Shown in pieces: positions 1 to 6,639 of a stretch of DNA of 20,178 bases. The notes under the pieces were generated by a model. That model did not search any database. It was given only the letters and a program-made list of their open reading frames with translations, and had not been told where the DNA came from. Source of the DNA: SURF-32 sp964648365 (GTDB lineage Bacteria > Planctomycetota > Phycisphaerae > UBA1845); NCBI GenBank assembly GCA_964648365.1, contig CAZYLK010000108.1, positions 1-20,178 of the forward strand, read 5' to 3'. Position 1 is the first letter of the stretch, and the number at the start of each line of letters is the position of its first letter. Made by a program: the position numbers and the translations under genes.

Positions 1-21
1 GGGCAAGATGCCCGTGCCACG
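1..21. repeat. Fragment of an intergenic hairpin repeat
   Basis: The first bases form a short hairpin, GGGCA-AGA-TGCCC, followed by GTGCCACG. Read on the minus strand this is GTGGCAC followed by a palindrome. The same layout occurs at 2020-2101, where GTGGCAC leads into a different palindrome. The element is cut by the window edge. I see no gene in positions 22-104, which are dominated by GCCGAG-type runs. Confidence 0.35.
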
Positions 22-104
22 CGCGCCGCCGACGGCTTGATGGCTCCGCGGATTGCGTCACGCACCCCGCCGAGATCCGCCGAGGCCGCCGAGGTGAGAC
101 TCCC

Positions 105-389
105 GTGGGCGCGTTGACAATCAGCAATCCCCGGCACTACGACAGTCGCATGGCGCCGGAGATTTTCGTCCTGAGTGGCCCGAACGGAGCGGGAAAGTCG
201 ACGACGGCCAGGGTGCTGCGGAACTTCTTCAAGCTCTACCGCCCGCTGGCGGATGCGTGGACGCTGTGCGATAATTCAGGGGTGGAGTTGGTGACGGTTG
301 CGCGCGGAAAGGCGAGCGGCGCGACGACCGTGCTGGACGCACAATTGTTGGCCACGATCGAAAGCAGGGCGATCAATGAGAACGCCTGA
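105..389 (+). pseudogene. Zeta-toxin-like P-loop kinase remnant with the central region deleted
   Basis: The product is 94 aa from GTG 105, or 79 aa from ATG 150. It carries a textbook Walker A, FVLSGPNGAGKSTTA, at residues 21-35. It then passes directly into RVLRNFFKLYRPLADAWTL and CDNSG. In zeta-toxin-type predicted ATPases (COG4185 style, usually near 190-200 aa) that second motif lies near the C-terminus, roughly 110 residues after the P-loop. The region between normally holds the NAD-x-I motif, the ETTL strand and the lid residues, and none is present. The two halves are in one frame, so the event looks like an in-frame internal deletion. GTG 105 has a GAGGTGA Shine-Dalgarno 7 nt upstream. 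ATG 150 has no SD but fits the family's usual start close to the P-loop. Kinase activity is unlikely. A functional miniature protein cannot be excluded. Confidence 0.7.
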
Positions 390-573
390 TCCGAGACAGC
401 TTGACGAACGCCTTGAGGCTATCAGCGCCGGCCTCAAGGAAGCCATCCGCCGCGAGGTATGCCGCCTGCGCGAACTCGGCCTGCCGATCTACGTCGAGCG
501 CGATGGCAAGGTCGTTACCGCGAACGCGGAGCAGAAGCACGAAGCGCCGCGCCGCCCGGCGGCTGATCACTGA
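376..573 (+). CDS. Small partner protein of the zeta-toxin-like gene (putative antitoxin-like)
   Basis: This 65-aa protein starts at ATG 376, inside the last codons of the kinase remnant in another frame (14-nt overlap). A weak AGGG ribosome site lies 6 nt upstream. Residues about 8-34 look like a charged amphipathic helix (LDERLEAISAGLKEAIRREV). They are followed by GLPIYVERDGKVV at about 35-47, a pattern I associate with small genes next to COG4185-type kinases. The tail is basic, with AEQKHEAPRRPAADH. Translational coupling to the upstream gene is likely from the overlap. The antitoxin-like role is inferred from context and the motif. No DNA-binding fold is obvious. It appears intact although its neighbour is not. 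Confidence 0.55.
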   Translation: MRTPDPRQLDERLEAISAGLKEAIRREVCRLRELGLPIYVERDGKVVTANAEQKHEAPRRPAADH

Positions 574-579
574 CGCGCC

Positions 580-608
580 AATCGGAACCGCGACCGTCAG
601 GGAGCGGC
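580..608. repeat. Candidate dispersed intergenic repeat
   Basis: The core GGAACCGCGACCGTCAGGGA (584-603), followed by GCGG, closely resembles a short sequence I remember as recurring between genes in planctomycetes and other GC-rich environmental bacteria. Only one clear copy is present in this window, so the repeat status rests on recall. Confidence 0.3.
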
Positions 609-632
609 TGCTCGGCCGCGACGTCTGCTTTT
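604..632 (+). terminator. Possible terminator after the kinase remnant/partner pair
   Basis: GCGGC (604-608) and GCCGC (615-619) can pair around a 6-nt loop, and a TTTT tract follows at 629-632. It lies 30 nt after the partner gene's stop and before the convergent aroC stop. The stem is short and the T tract lies about 9 nt downstream, so the call is weak. Confidence 0.25.
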
Positions 633-683
633 CTCAAAGGGATGCGATGGACGCAGGCCGCTTCCTCACGAGCGCGGTTCGGG

Positions 684-1943
684 TCAGCCGCTTCCTGATC
701 CGCCTTCGGCAGGCGGCTCGGATTGGGCCGTGCTTGCGATGAACGTCTGATAGGCCGCCCGCACCTCCGCCAGCGTATCCCCGCCGAACTTCTCCAAAAA
801 TGCGGCGGCGATCTCGAACGCGACGACGTTCTCCGCCACAACGCTCGCCGCCGGGACGGCGCAGATGTCGCTGCGCTCGTAGTCGGCCCGCTCCGGCGCC
901 CGCGTTCGCAGGTCGACGCTGTCCATGCCGCGCAGGAGCGTGCTGATCGGCTTCATGGCGGCGCGGACGATGATCGGCTGACCGTTGCTCATGCCCCCCT
1001 CGATGCCGCCCGCGTTGTTGGACGCCCGCGTGAATCCCAGCGTGTGCGTCCCGCGCCCAGCCGCGTCAAAACCGATGGCATCTTGCACGGCGCTGCCGGG
1101 CCGACCGGCCGCCGCGAAGCCCAGGCCGATCTCGACGCCTTTGATCGCCTGAATCGAACCGACCGCGCGCATCAGCCGCCCATCGAGCTTGTCCTGCCAG
1201 CGGGCGCAGCTCCCCAGCCCGGGCGGCACGCCGTACACGTGGACCTCCACCACCCCGCCCAGCGTGTCTTTGTCCGCCTTCGCCTGTCGGATCGCCGCGA
1301 TCATCGCCTCCGCGGCGCCCGCATCCGGGCAATACGCCTCGTTACCGTCGCGCAGACGGCGAAGCGCTTCGGCGTGCGCGGCGGACGATGCGTAAGCCGC
1401 GGCAGTCGCATCCGCCGCAGGCGAGGCTTCCGCGCCATCTGCGGTACGCGCCGCATCGACCGGCGACCGGGCTTCAACGGGGCCGATGCGCGTCACGAAT
1501 CCGACGGCTTCGATCCCCAACTCGCGCAGCAGACACCGCGCCAGCGCACCGGCCGCAGTCCGTGCGGCTGTCTCCCGCGCGGAGGCCCGCTCCAGCGTGT
1601 TGCGGCAGTCGTCCGTGTTCCACTTGAGGCTGCCGGCCAGGTCCGCGTGGCCGGGCCGGGGCCGATGGACGGGGGGGGCGGCGTCGAGCCGGCTGTCGCG
1701 GTTGATGATCTGCATCGCTACCGGCGAGCCGATCGTGCGGCCGTGGCGAACGCCGGACAGCAGCGCGACCTCGTCGTGCTCGATCTTCATCCGCCCGCCG
1801 CGGCCGTACCCGCCCTGCCGGCGGCGCAGTTCACCGTTGATGAGGTCGAGGTCGACCGGCACGCCCGCGGGCAAGGCCTCAACCAGCGCGATCAGCGCCG
1901 GGCCGTGCGATTCTCCAGCGGTATGACAGGTCAACCGAGACAT
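684..1943 (-). CDS. aroC: Chorismate synthase
   Basis: AroC catalyses the last shikimate step: EPSP (5-enolpyruvylshikimate-3-phosphate) to chorismate plus phosphate, using reduced FMN as cofactor, in the cytoplasm. Family motifs appear in order over 419 residues: HTAGESHGPAL (7-17, His13), RPGHADLAGSLKW (95-107, His99), LERASARETAAR (117-128), NNAGGIEGGMSNG (309-321), AMKPIST (329-335) and ERSDICAVPA (356-365). The two histidines and the ERASARE segment match the active site of the family. The protein is longer than the usual 360-400 aa. An Ala/Asp-rich stretch at about 158-195 and a Gly/Ser tail after 403 account for the excess. The start is ATG at 1943, and no clear Shine-Dalgarno precedes it. 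It is monocistronic by orientation, with its start facing the repeat-bearing spacer. Confidence 0.96.
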   Translation of the reverse strand: MSRLTCHTAGESHGPALIALVEALPAGVPVDLDLINGELRRRQGGYGRGGRMKIEHDEVALLSGVRHGRTIGSPVAMQIINRDSRLDAAPPVHRPRPGHADLAGSLKWNTDDCRNTLERASARETAARTAAGALARCLLRELGIEAVGFVTRIGPVEARSPVDAARTADGAEASPAADATAAAYASSAAHAEALRRLRDGNEAYCPDAGAAEAMIAAIRQAKADKDTLGGVVEVHVYGVPPGLGSCARWQDKLDGRLMRAVGSIQAIKGVEIGLGFAAAGRPGSAVQDAIGFDAAGRGTHTLGFTRASNNAGGIEGGMSNGQPIIVRAAMKPISTLLRGMDSVDLRTRAPERADYERSDICAVPAASVVAENVVAFEIAAAFLEKFGGDTLAEVRAAYQTFIASTAQSEPPAEGGSGSG

Positions 1944-2484
1944 GGCGGCTCATGGTATCGCCTTGCGCGTCGTTGCCCAAGATCGGATGGACGCACCCGA
2001 CGGACCGGGGATCATGCGATGTGGCACCGGTTACCGAGCGGTGGACCCCGGCATGAATGCGGGGCTCCGAGTGTGGCACCGGTTTGTAACCGGTGCATTC
2101 TGACACATCCCCGGACCGCGGCGGGCCGGTGCTCGCAAATACCGCCACCGGCTTGCCCGGACACCTGGCGTACCCAAAACCTTGCCCGGTCGCGCTCCAA
2201 TCGCAACGTCCCCGCGCGCTGGCATCAGGCGGGCGACAGCGTCGACGCGCCGCGATCTCGCGGAGCGTCGCGAGGGAGCAGCCGCGCGCTCCGGGAGGCG
2301 GGCGGGCCGTGGTCGAAAAAAAATCCAGAATTTTCGAATTTCGCGCGCAAGATATCCCCTGCGAGTGTGACTTACAGATCGGGGAGGGTGCGCGCAACCG
2401 CGGCGCCCCTCCAGACCGCACGCATGACGCCCGCTCGCGGCGCGGATCGTCGCCCGGCGGCGGGGAGTTACTGGAGGATAAGTA
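1944..2484. other. Gene-free divergent spacer between aroC and the M14 peptidase gene
   Basis: I see no credible gene in this 541-bp stretch. Its left part holds the hairpin repeats at 2020-2101. A run of eight A (2316-2323) and an AT-rich patch including AATTTTCGAATTT (2329-2341) stand out from the GC-rich surroundings and could mark the promoter region of the peptidase gene. I could not find a convincing -35/-10 pair. The right end carries a strong ribosome site, GGAGG at 2473-2477, 7 nt before ATG 2485. Confidence 0.5.
2020..2101. repeat. Paired hairpin repeat unit with TGTGGCACCGGTT direct repeats
   Basis: TGTGGCACCGGTT occurs at 2020-2032 and again at 2072-2084. The second copy opens a perfect 9-bp stem, GCACCGGTT (2076-2084), loop TGT, AACCGGTGC (2088-2096). 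Between the copies, CCCC-GGCATGAATGC-GGGG forms a further near-palindrome at about 2046-2064. The GTGGCAC-plus-palindrome layout echoes the fragment at 1-21. It may be a small non-autonomous repeat. No transposase is nearby. Confidence 0.5.
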
Positions 2485-5376
2485 ATGATGGCGCAAATGC
2501 TTACAGTTCAGACCGTCAACCTGTCGCACCACTGGCCGCGTTCGTGGCAGGTCGCGGCGCTTTTCGTAGCGGCTTTCAGCCTCGCCCTGCCGGCCGTCGC
2601 GGCGGATGACCCCGCGCGGCCGGACCTGGTGGGCCGTCAGGTCCTCAGCGTGGCGGTGCCGGACGAGGCGGCGCGGGCGGCGCTGTTCGCACTGGCGGAG
2701 TCGCACGCCGATGTGAGCCTCGCGGACGATCACCTGGGCGGCGATGCCATCGAAGTCTACGCCTCGGCGGGTGGCCGCGCGGCGCTGGATGCCGCCGGCT
2801 TGACGTACACGGTCGAAGTGGCGGACATGGCGGCGTGGTACGAAGAGCACTTCGGCGGCGTGCGAGCGGGCGACTTCTTCGATCAGTATCGCACGTACGA
2901 CGAACACGTGGCCTTTATGAACGACCTCGCAGCGAGCTACCCGGACCTGGCGACGGTCGTCGACATCGGTCCGACCGTCGAGGGCCGGCGCCAGTGGGCG
3001 ATCCGCATCACCGGCCCGGGCAACGACGAGCGACCGGCGGTGCTCTATCTGGGCGCCCAGCACGGTGACGAAGCCGTCAACCCCGCGGTAATTGCGTGGC
3101 TGGCGCGACATCTGCTGTCGAACTATGGCACTGACCCCCGGATCACCGACCTGGTCGACAACGTCGAGTGGTACCTGCTGCCCATCATGAGCCCGGACAG
3201 CTACCCGACCTCGCGTGAGAACGCCAATGGCCAGGATCTAAACCGCGACTGGGACGGCCCCGGCGGTCCGCCCGACCCCTTCTCGCAGCCCGAAAGCGCG
3301 AACCTGGCGCGCCTGATCGTCTCGCGCCCCAACATGAAGGGACTCGTCGATCTTCACTCCGCCGGTTACCTCATTCTCTGGCCGTGGGGGCACCGCGAGG
3401 AGTATGCCCCGGATCACCATACGTATGGAATGCTGGCCGACATGCTCGCGCGGAGCATTTACTCCGTTGACGGCGCCTACTATGCCGATCGCGGGGCCAT
3501 CAACACGACCCTCTATTCCGTGCGGGGAGGATCAAACGACTACGCCTACGGCGTCCACGGCATCTGGTCATTGACCTACGAAGTAAACCGCAGCAAGCGC
3601 ATCTCGCCGGACGGAATCAGGCCGACCTGTGAGGAACTGCTGCCGTCGCTCCTGCGTCTGACTGATTGGCTATGGGATTGCAACGGCGACGGCGTCACCG
3701 ATGTCGATGAACTGGCCGGAGGCTCGCCGGATTGCAATGGGAACCGCACCCCCGACTACTGTGAGTCGCAGGCGGACTGCGACCTCAACGGCGTCATCGA
3801 CGTCTGCCAGCCGGGCATGACGCTTCCCGATTGCGAGCGCCTGCCCGAAGGCAGCACCATCCACGTCCCACATGACCAGCCCACCATTCAGGACGCCGTG
3901 ACCGTCGCGGGGCGGGATGCAGCGATCGTGCTCGCAGACGGTGTGTACACCGGATACGGCAACAGAAACGTATTGCTGGACAACTTTGCCGGCGTGATCC
4001 GATCGGAGCATGGGCCGCAGGATTGCATCATCGACCTGGAAGGGTTCGAGCGTGGCTTCCTGGGTGAAGCATTGTCACGAGAGGCACGCCTCGACGGCTT
4101 GACGATACGCAACGGCCGCGCACTGGACCCGTACCTGCAGGGGGGAGAGGGCGGCGCGATCCGGGCGCAGGCACGGGTCACAAACTCCGTGATCACGGGC
4201 AGCCTGGCACGGGACGGCGGCGGCGCCTTCGGCGGCGTGTATGACAATTGCCGCTTCGAGGGAAACTCGGCCAGGCTCGGCGGGGGGGCGTACGGAGCGG
4301 AACTACTCAACTGTATCGTGACGGGCAATCATGCGTCGGAGCGCGGAGGCGGCGCCTACGAAAGCGACGCGACGGACTCTGTTTTTTCACACAACAGTTC
4401 CGACAAGGACGCCGGTGGCGCAGGCAGCGGTCGGTTTACGGGGTGCGAGTTCATCGGAAACCGGGCTGCCCAGAACGGCGGCGCGGTCTCACCCGGGGGT
4501 CTGTACCATTGCCAGGTAATCGACAACGAAGCAGAGCGCGGCGGCGGTGTTGCATTCGGTTACGTGGAAGCCTCCGTCGTGTCGGGCAATCGAGCCGACC
4601 TTGGCGGCGGCCTGTACAACGCAGAGACGGACCGGTGCGTCGTTGCAGACAATACGGCCGCTTCGGAGGGAGGCGGCATTAACAACGGAAAGCACTTCAA
4701 CACGCTGATGCTGGGCAACCAGGCGGCCCGGGGCGGCGCCGCGTACAACGCCAAGCTCATCAACTGCACGATGATCGGCAACCATGCCAGCGAGGCCGGC
4801 GGCGGCATCGGCGGCGGCCATGACATCTACAACTGCATCATCCGCGGCAATACGCCCGATCAAGCGACGGGCGACGGCATTACGTTCAGCAACATCGAGG
4901 GCGGCTGGCCCGGCGACGGCAACATCGACGCCGACCCGCTGTTCGTAGATCCGGACGGGGGGGATTATCACCTGCAACCGGATTCTCCGAGCATCAACAG
5001 CGGAAAGACGGGCAGCAACCTGACGGGCAAAGTCGATCTGGATGGCTCGCCGCGCGTGCAGAACTGCTTCGTGGACATGGGCGTCTATGAGTCGCCGTAC
5101 GGCGACGTGCCGGGCTGCCCCTGTACCTGGCGCGAAGAGGTGGCCGTCGATTGCGACAGGGGCAATCGGCGCAAGGTCAGCATCGACATTCACATATTGC
5201 GGGGCGTGCCGCGGACCCGGTTGACGGTGCGCGTCGACGGCAACGCCGGCAAAGACAGGCGAATCAAACTCGACCGCGACGGCGCCGGGAGCAAGACCGT
5301 TCGTCGCCGCGCCGGCGAGATCGTGCGCGTGGACCTGGTCGAATGCCACGCCTGGGACAGCGCCCGGTGCGACTGA
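2485..5376 (+). CDS. Secreted M14 zinc carboxypeptidase with EF-hand-like linker and beta-helix domain
   Basis: The protein is 963 aa. A signal peptide covers about 1-40 (hydrophobic VAALFVAAFSLALPAVA, likely cut before ADD). A propeptide-like region spans 45-125. The M14 catalytic domain runs about 130-395, with zinc ligands His193 and Glu196 in QHGDE, Asn253-Arg254 in GQDLNRDW for carboxylate binding, the third ligand His291 in DLHSAG, and catalytic Glu366 in LTYEVNRS. All key residues are present, so it should be active outside the cytoplasm. Asp-rich EF-hand/TSP3-like motifs follow at 398-441 (DCNGDGVTDVDEL, then DCNGNRTPD and DCDLNGVID). Residues about 456-835 form a parallel beta-helix of GN-x-A-x-x-GGG rungs, ending in a DPLFVDPDGGDYHL turn typical of Gly-rich right-handed helix proteins. 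The last 85 residues are Cys-containing and basic, and unrecognised. The start has a strong GGAGG site. Confidence 0.88.
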   Translation: MMAQMLTVQTVNLSHHWPRSWQVAALFVAAFSLALPAVAADDPARPDLVGRQVLSVAVPDEAARAALFALAESHADVSLADDHLGGDAIEVYASAGGRAALDAAGLTYTVEVADMAAWYEEHFGGVRAGDFFDQYRTYDEHVAFMNDLAASYPDLATVVDIGPTVEGRRQWAIRITGPGNDERPAVLYLGAQHGDEAVNPAVIAWLARHLLSNYGTDPRITDLVDNVEWYLLPIMSPDSYPTSRENANGQDLNRDWDGPGGPPDPFSQPESANLARLIVSRPNMKGLVDLHSAGYLILWPWGHREEYAPDHHTYGMLADMLARSIYSVDGAYYADRGAINTTLYSVRGGSNDYAYGVHGIWSLTYEVNRSKRISPDGIRPTCEELLPSLLRLTDWLWDCNGDGVTDVDELAGGSPDCNGNRTPDYCESQADCDLNGVIDVCQPGMTLPDCERLPEGSTIHVPHDQPTIQDAVTVAGRDAAIVLADGVYTGYGNRNVLLDNFAGVIRSEHGPQDCIIDLEGFERGFLGEALSREARLDGLTIRNGRALDPYLQGGEGGAIRAQARVTNSVITGSLARDGGGAFGGVYDNCRFEGNSARLGGGAYGAELLNCIVTGNHASERGGGAYESDATDSVFSHNSSDKDAGGAGSGRFTGCEFIGNRAAQNGGAVSPGGLYHCQVIDNEAERGGGVAFGYVEASVVSGNRADLGGGLYNAETDRCVVADNTAASEGGGINNGKHFNTLMLGNQAARGGAAYNAKLINCTMIGNHASEAGGGIGGGHDIYNCIIRGNTPDQATGDGITFSNIEGGWPGDGNIDADPLFVDPDGGDYHLQPDSPSINSGKTGSNLTGKVDLDGSPRVQNCFVDMGVYESPYGDVPGCPCTWREEVAVDCDRGNRRKVSIDIHILRGVPRTRLTVRVDGNAGKDRRIKLDRDGAGSKTVRRRAGEIVRVDLVECHAWDSARCD

Positions 5377-5436
5377 GACGCTGGCAGCCGTCGTACAAGC
5401 CGCAACTGTGCCGCGTCGCAGCACGGGGACGAGCAG

Positions 5437-5462
5437 GCCGGCGGAAGCCGCCTCCCGCCGGC
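5437..5462. terminator. Bidirectional terminator-like hairpin
   Basis: GCCGGCGG (5437-5444) pairs perfectly with CCGCCGGC (5455-5462) across a 10-nt loop. It lies between the two convergent stop codons, 60 nt after the M14 gene and 3 nt beyond the phosphotransferase stop. No T tract follows on either strand, so intrinsic termination would be inefficient. The position is the main support. Confidence 0.5.
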
Positions 5463-5465
5463 TCG

Positions 5466-6566
5466 CTATGAGCCATTCGCCATCATCCGTGCCCGGCTCT
5501 CGTCCATCCAGGCGAGCTTTCGCAGCAGCATCCGCAGGAACGCGTATCCGTCGTATCCGCCGAAGGTGCCGGTGGCGGCGATGGGCAGGACGCTTTCGGC
5601 GATGAGCGCTTCGGCCATCAGATCGGGGATGCACCGCCGCTCGCCGTTCTCGACCGGGCTGATCTCGCGATAGCCGGCCAGGAAGGCGTCGAAGTGCGAC
5701 AGGTCGAGATGGTCGGGCCAGTCGGCCGGGTCGCCGCGGGTGGACATGGAAAACTGCAGCGCGCCGTTGGCGATGTCGAGGACGCGCTTGGAGACCCGCA
5801 CCGAGTCCAGGTCGATCACGCCGACGACGCTGCCGTTGCGAAACAACATGTTGCCCGGGTGCCAGTCGCCGTGGATCACCGATCGCGGCTGTGCCGCAAT
5901 ACCCGCCTGCTGCGCCCGGTCGGCAGCGGCGTTGTAGGCCTGCGACAGTTCGCGGATCACGTCCGCCGCGTCGGCGTGCGCCTTCAACTGCGCCTCGGCC
6001 CCGCGCAACGCGCTGCGGACGGCGTTGTGATCGTGATAGTCGCCGGTGGGGATGGGGTAGCGCGTCAAGAACCCTGCGGCCGTGCGATGAAAGCGGGCCA
6101 GCACGCGGCCGGCGTCCGTGGTCTCGGCGATCGACCCCTCGAACGGCCGGCCCGGGATGAACTCGAACAGTTCATACACGTCCTGCCGGCGCTGCAAGAG
6201 CGTTCGCCCGGTGCTTCGCGTCGGAATCAGCCGGGCCACCGGCAGCCCCGCGTCCGACAGAAACGCCTGCAATTCATGCGAAAACCCGACCCGCTCCGCG
6301 TCGGCGTGATCCGCCGAGCGCCGCTTGAGCAGGAACTTGCCCCGCTCGCCGACGATGCCGACCTTGGGGCTCTTCCGCGACCCGCGCTCGAACGGCGTGA
6401 TCGACTCGATCACGCCCAGGTCGTAGTGGCTCAGTGCCACGGCCAGTTCGCAGGCATCGAACGAGCAGGCATCATCGCGGGACAAGAGAGCCTCCAGCCG
6501 AGGTGTTGGGATCGCGCAGACCGAAACGATCCGCCGCGGCGGTGCGCCGTGACGACCGCCGATCAC
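5466..6566 (-). CDS. APH-family phosphotransferase (small-molecule kinase)
   Basis: This 366-aa protein has the aminoglycoside phosphotransferase/choline kinase fold (Pfam APH type). The catalytic loop is VIHGDWHPGNM, with Asp234 as catalytic base and Asn239 as metal ligand. The DFG-equivalent is VIDLDSV, with Asp252. A lysine in KFLLKRR (77-81) is the likely ATP contact, and YELFEFIPGRPF (131-142) is the hinge. The layout resembles homoserine-kinase-like and spectinomycin-type members, but the substrate cannot be read from sequence and resistance should not be assumed. The GTG at 6566 has no clear Shine-Dalgarno. The first 25 residues are not needed for the fold, so a downstream start is possible. 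It lies 73 nt after the TPR gene on the same strand, so a shared transcript is possible. Confidence 0.85.
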   Translation of the reverse strand: MIGGRHGAPPRRIVSVCAIPTPRLEALLSRDDACSFDACELAVALSHYDLGVIESITPFERGSRKSPKVGIVGERGKFLLKRRSADHADAERVGFSHELQAFLSDAGLPVARLIPTRSTGRTLLQRRQDVYELFEFIPGRPFEGSIAETTDAGRVLARFHRTAAGFLTRYPIPTGDYHDHNAVRSALRGAEAQLKAHADAADVIRELSQAYNAAADRAQQAGIAAQPRSVIHGDWHPGNMLFRNGSVVGVIDLDSVRVSKRVLDIANGALQFSMSTRGDPADWPDHLDLSHFDAFLAGYREISPVENGERRCIPDLMAEALIAESVLPIAATGTFGGYDGYAFLRMLLRKLAWMDESRARMMANGS

Positions 6567-6639
6567 TTGCGTCGATGCTAGGGGTGCTGCGGTGGAGGGT
6601 CAAACGGACGCCTCACTCGGGCGCCTCGGCGTCGTTGTG

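Noticed and set aside
114..143. TTGACA-N18-TACGAC as promoter for the kinase remnant
   Set aside because: The -10 matches only 3 of 6. It would give a leaderless start at ATG 150, and it conflicts with the good ribosome site before GTG 105.
1671..1678. Frameshift at the eight-G run in aroC
   Set aside because: The frame and the conserved motifs continue on both sides (RPGHADLAG lies directly after).
723..2609. Long open frame on the plus strand through aroC
   Set aside because: It is antisense to a gene with full chorismate synthase motifs. Its product is Arg/Ala-rich with no recognisable domain, as expected for a GC-rich shadow frame.
1879..3111. 410-codon minus-strand frame across the spacer and M14 gene
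   Set aside because: It runs antisense through the well-supported signal peptide and catalytic domain of the M14 gene and through the hairpin repeats, with no family similarity.
4489..5634. Minus-strand frame opposite the beta-helix region
   Set aside because: Val/Ala/Asp-biased shadow of Gly-rich rungs. It also overlaps the terminator hairpin and the phosphotransferase end.
5466..6566. Calling the phosphotransferase an aminoglycoside resistance gene
   Set aside because: Only the shared kinase fold is visible. The substrate-binding region gives no specific match, and the context has no resistance or mobile elements.
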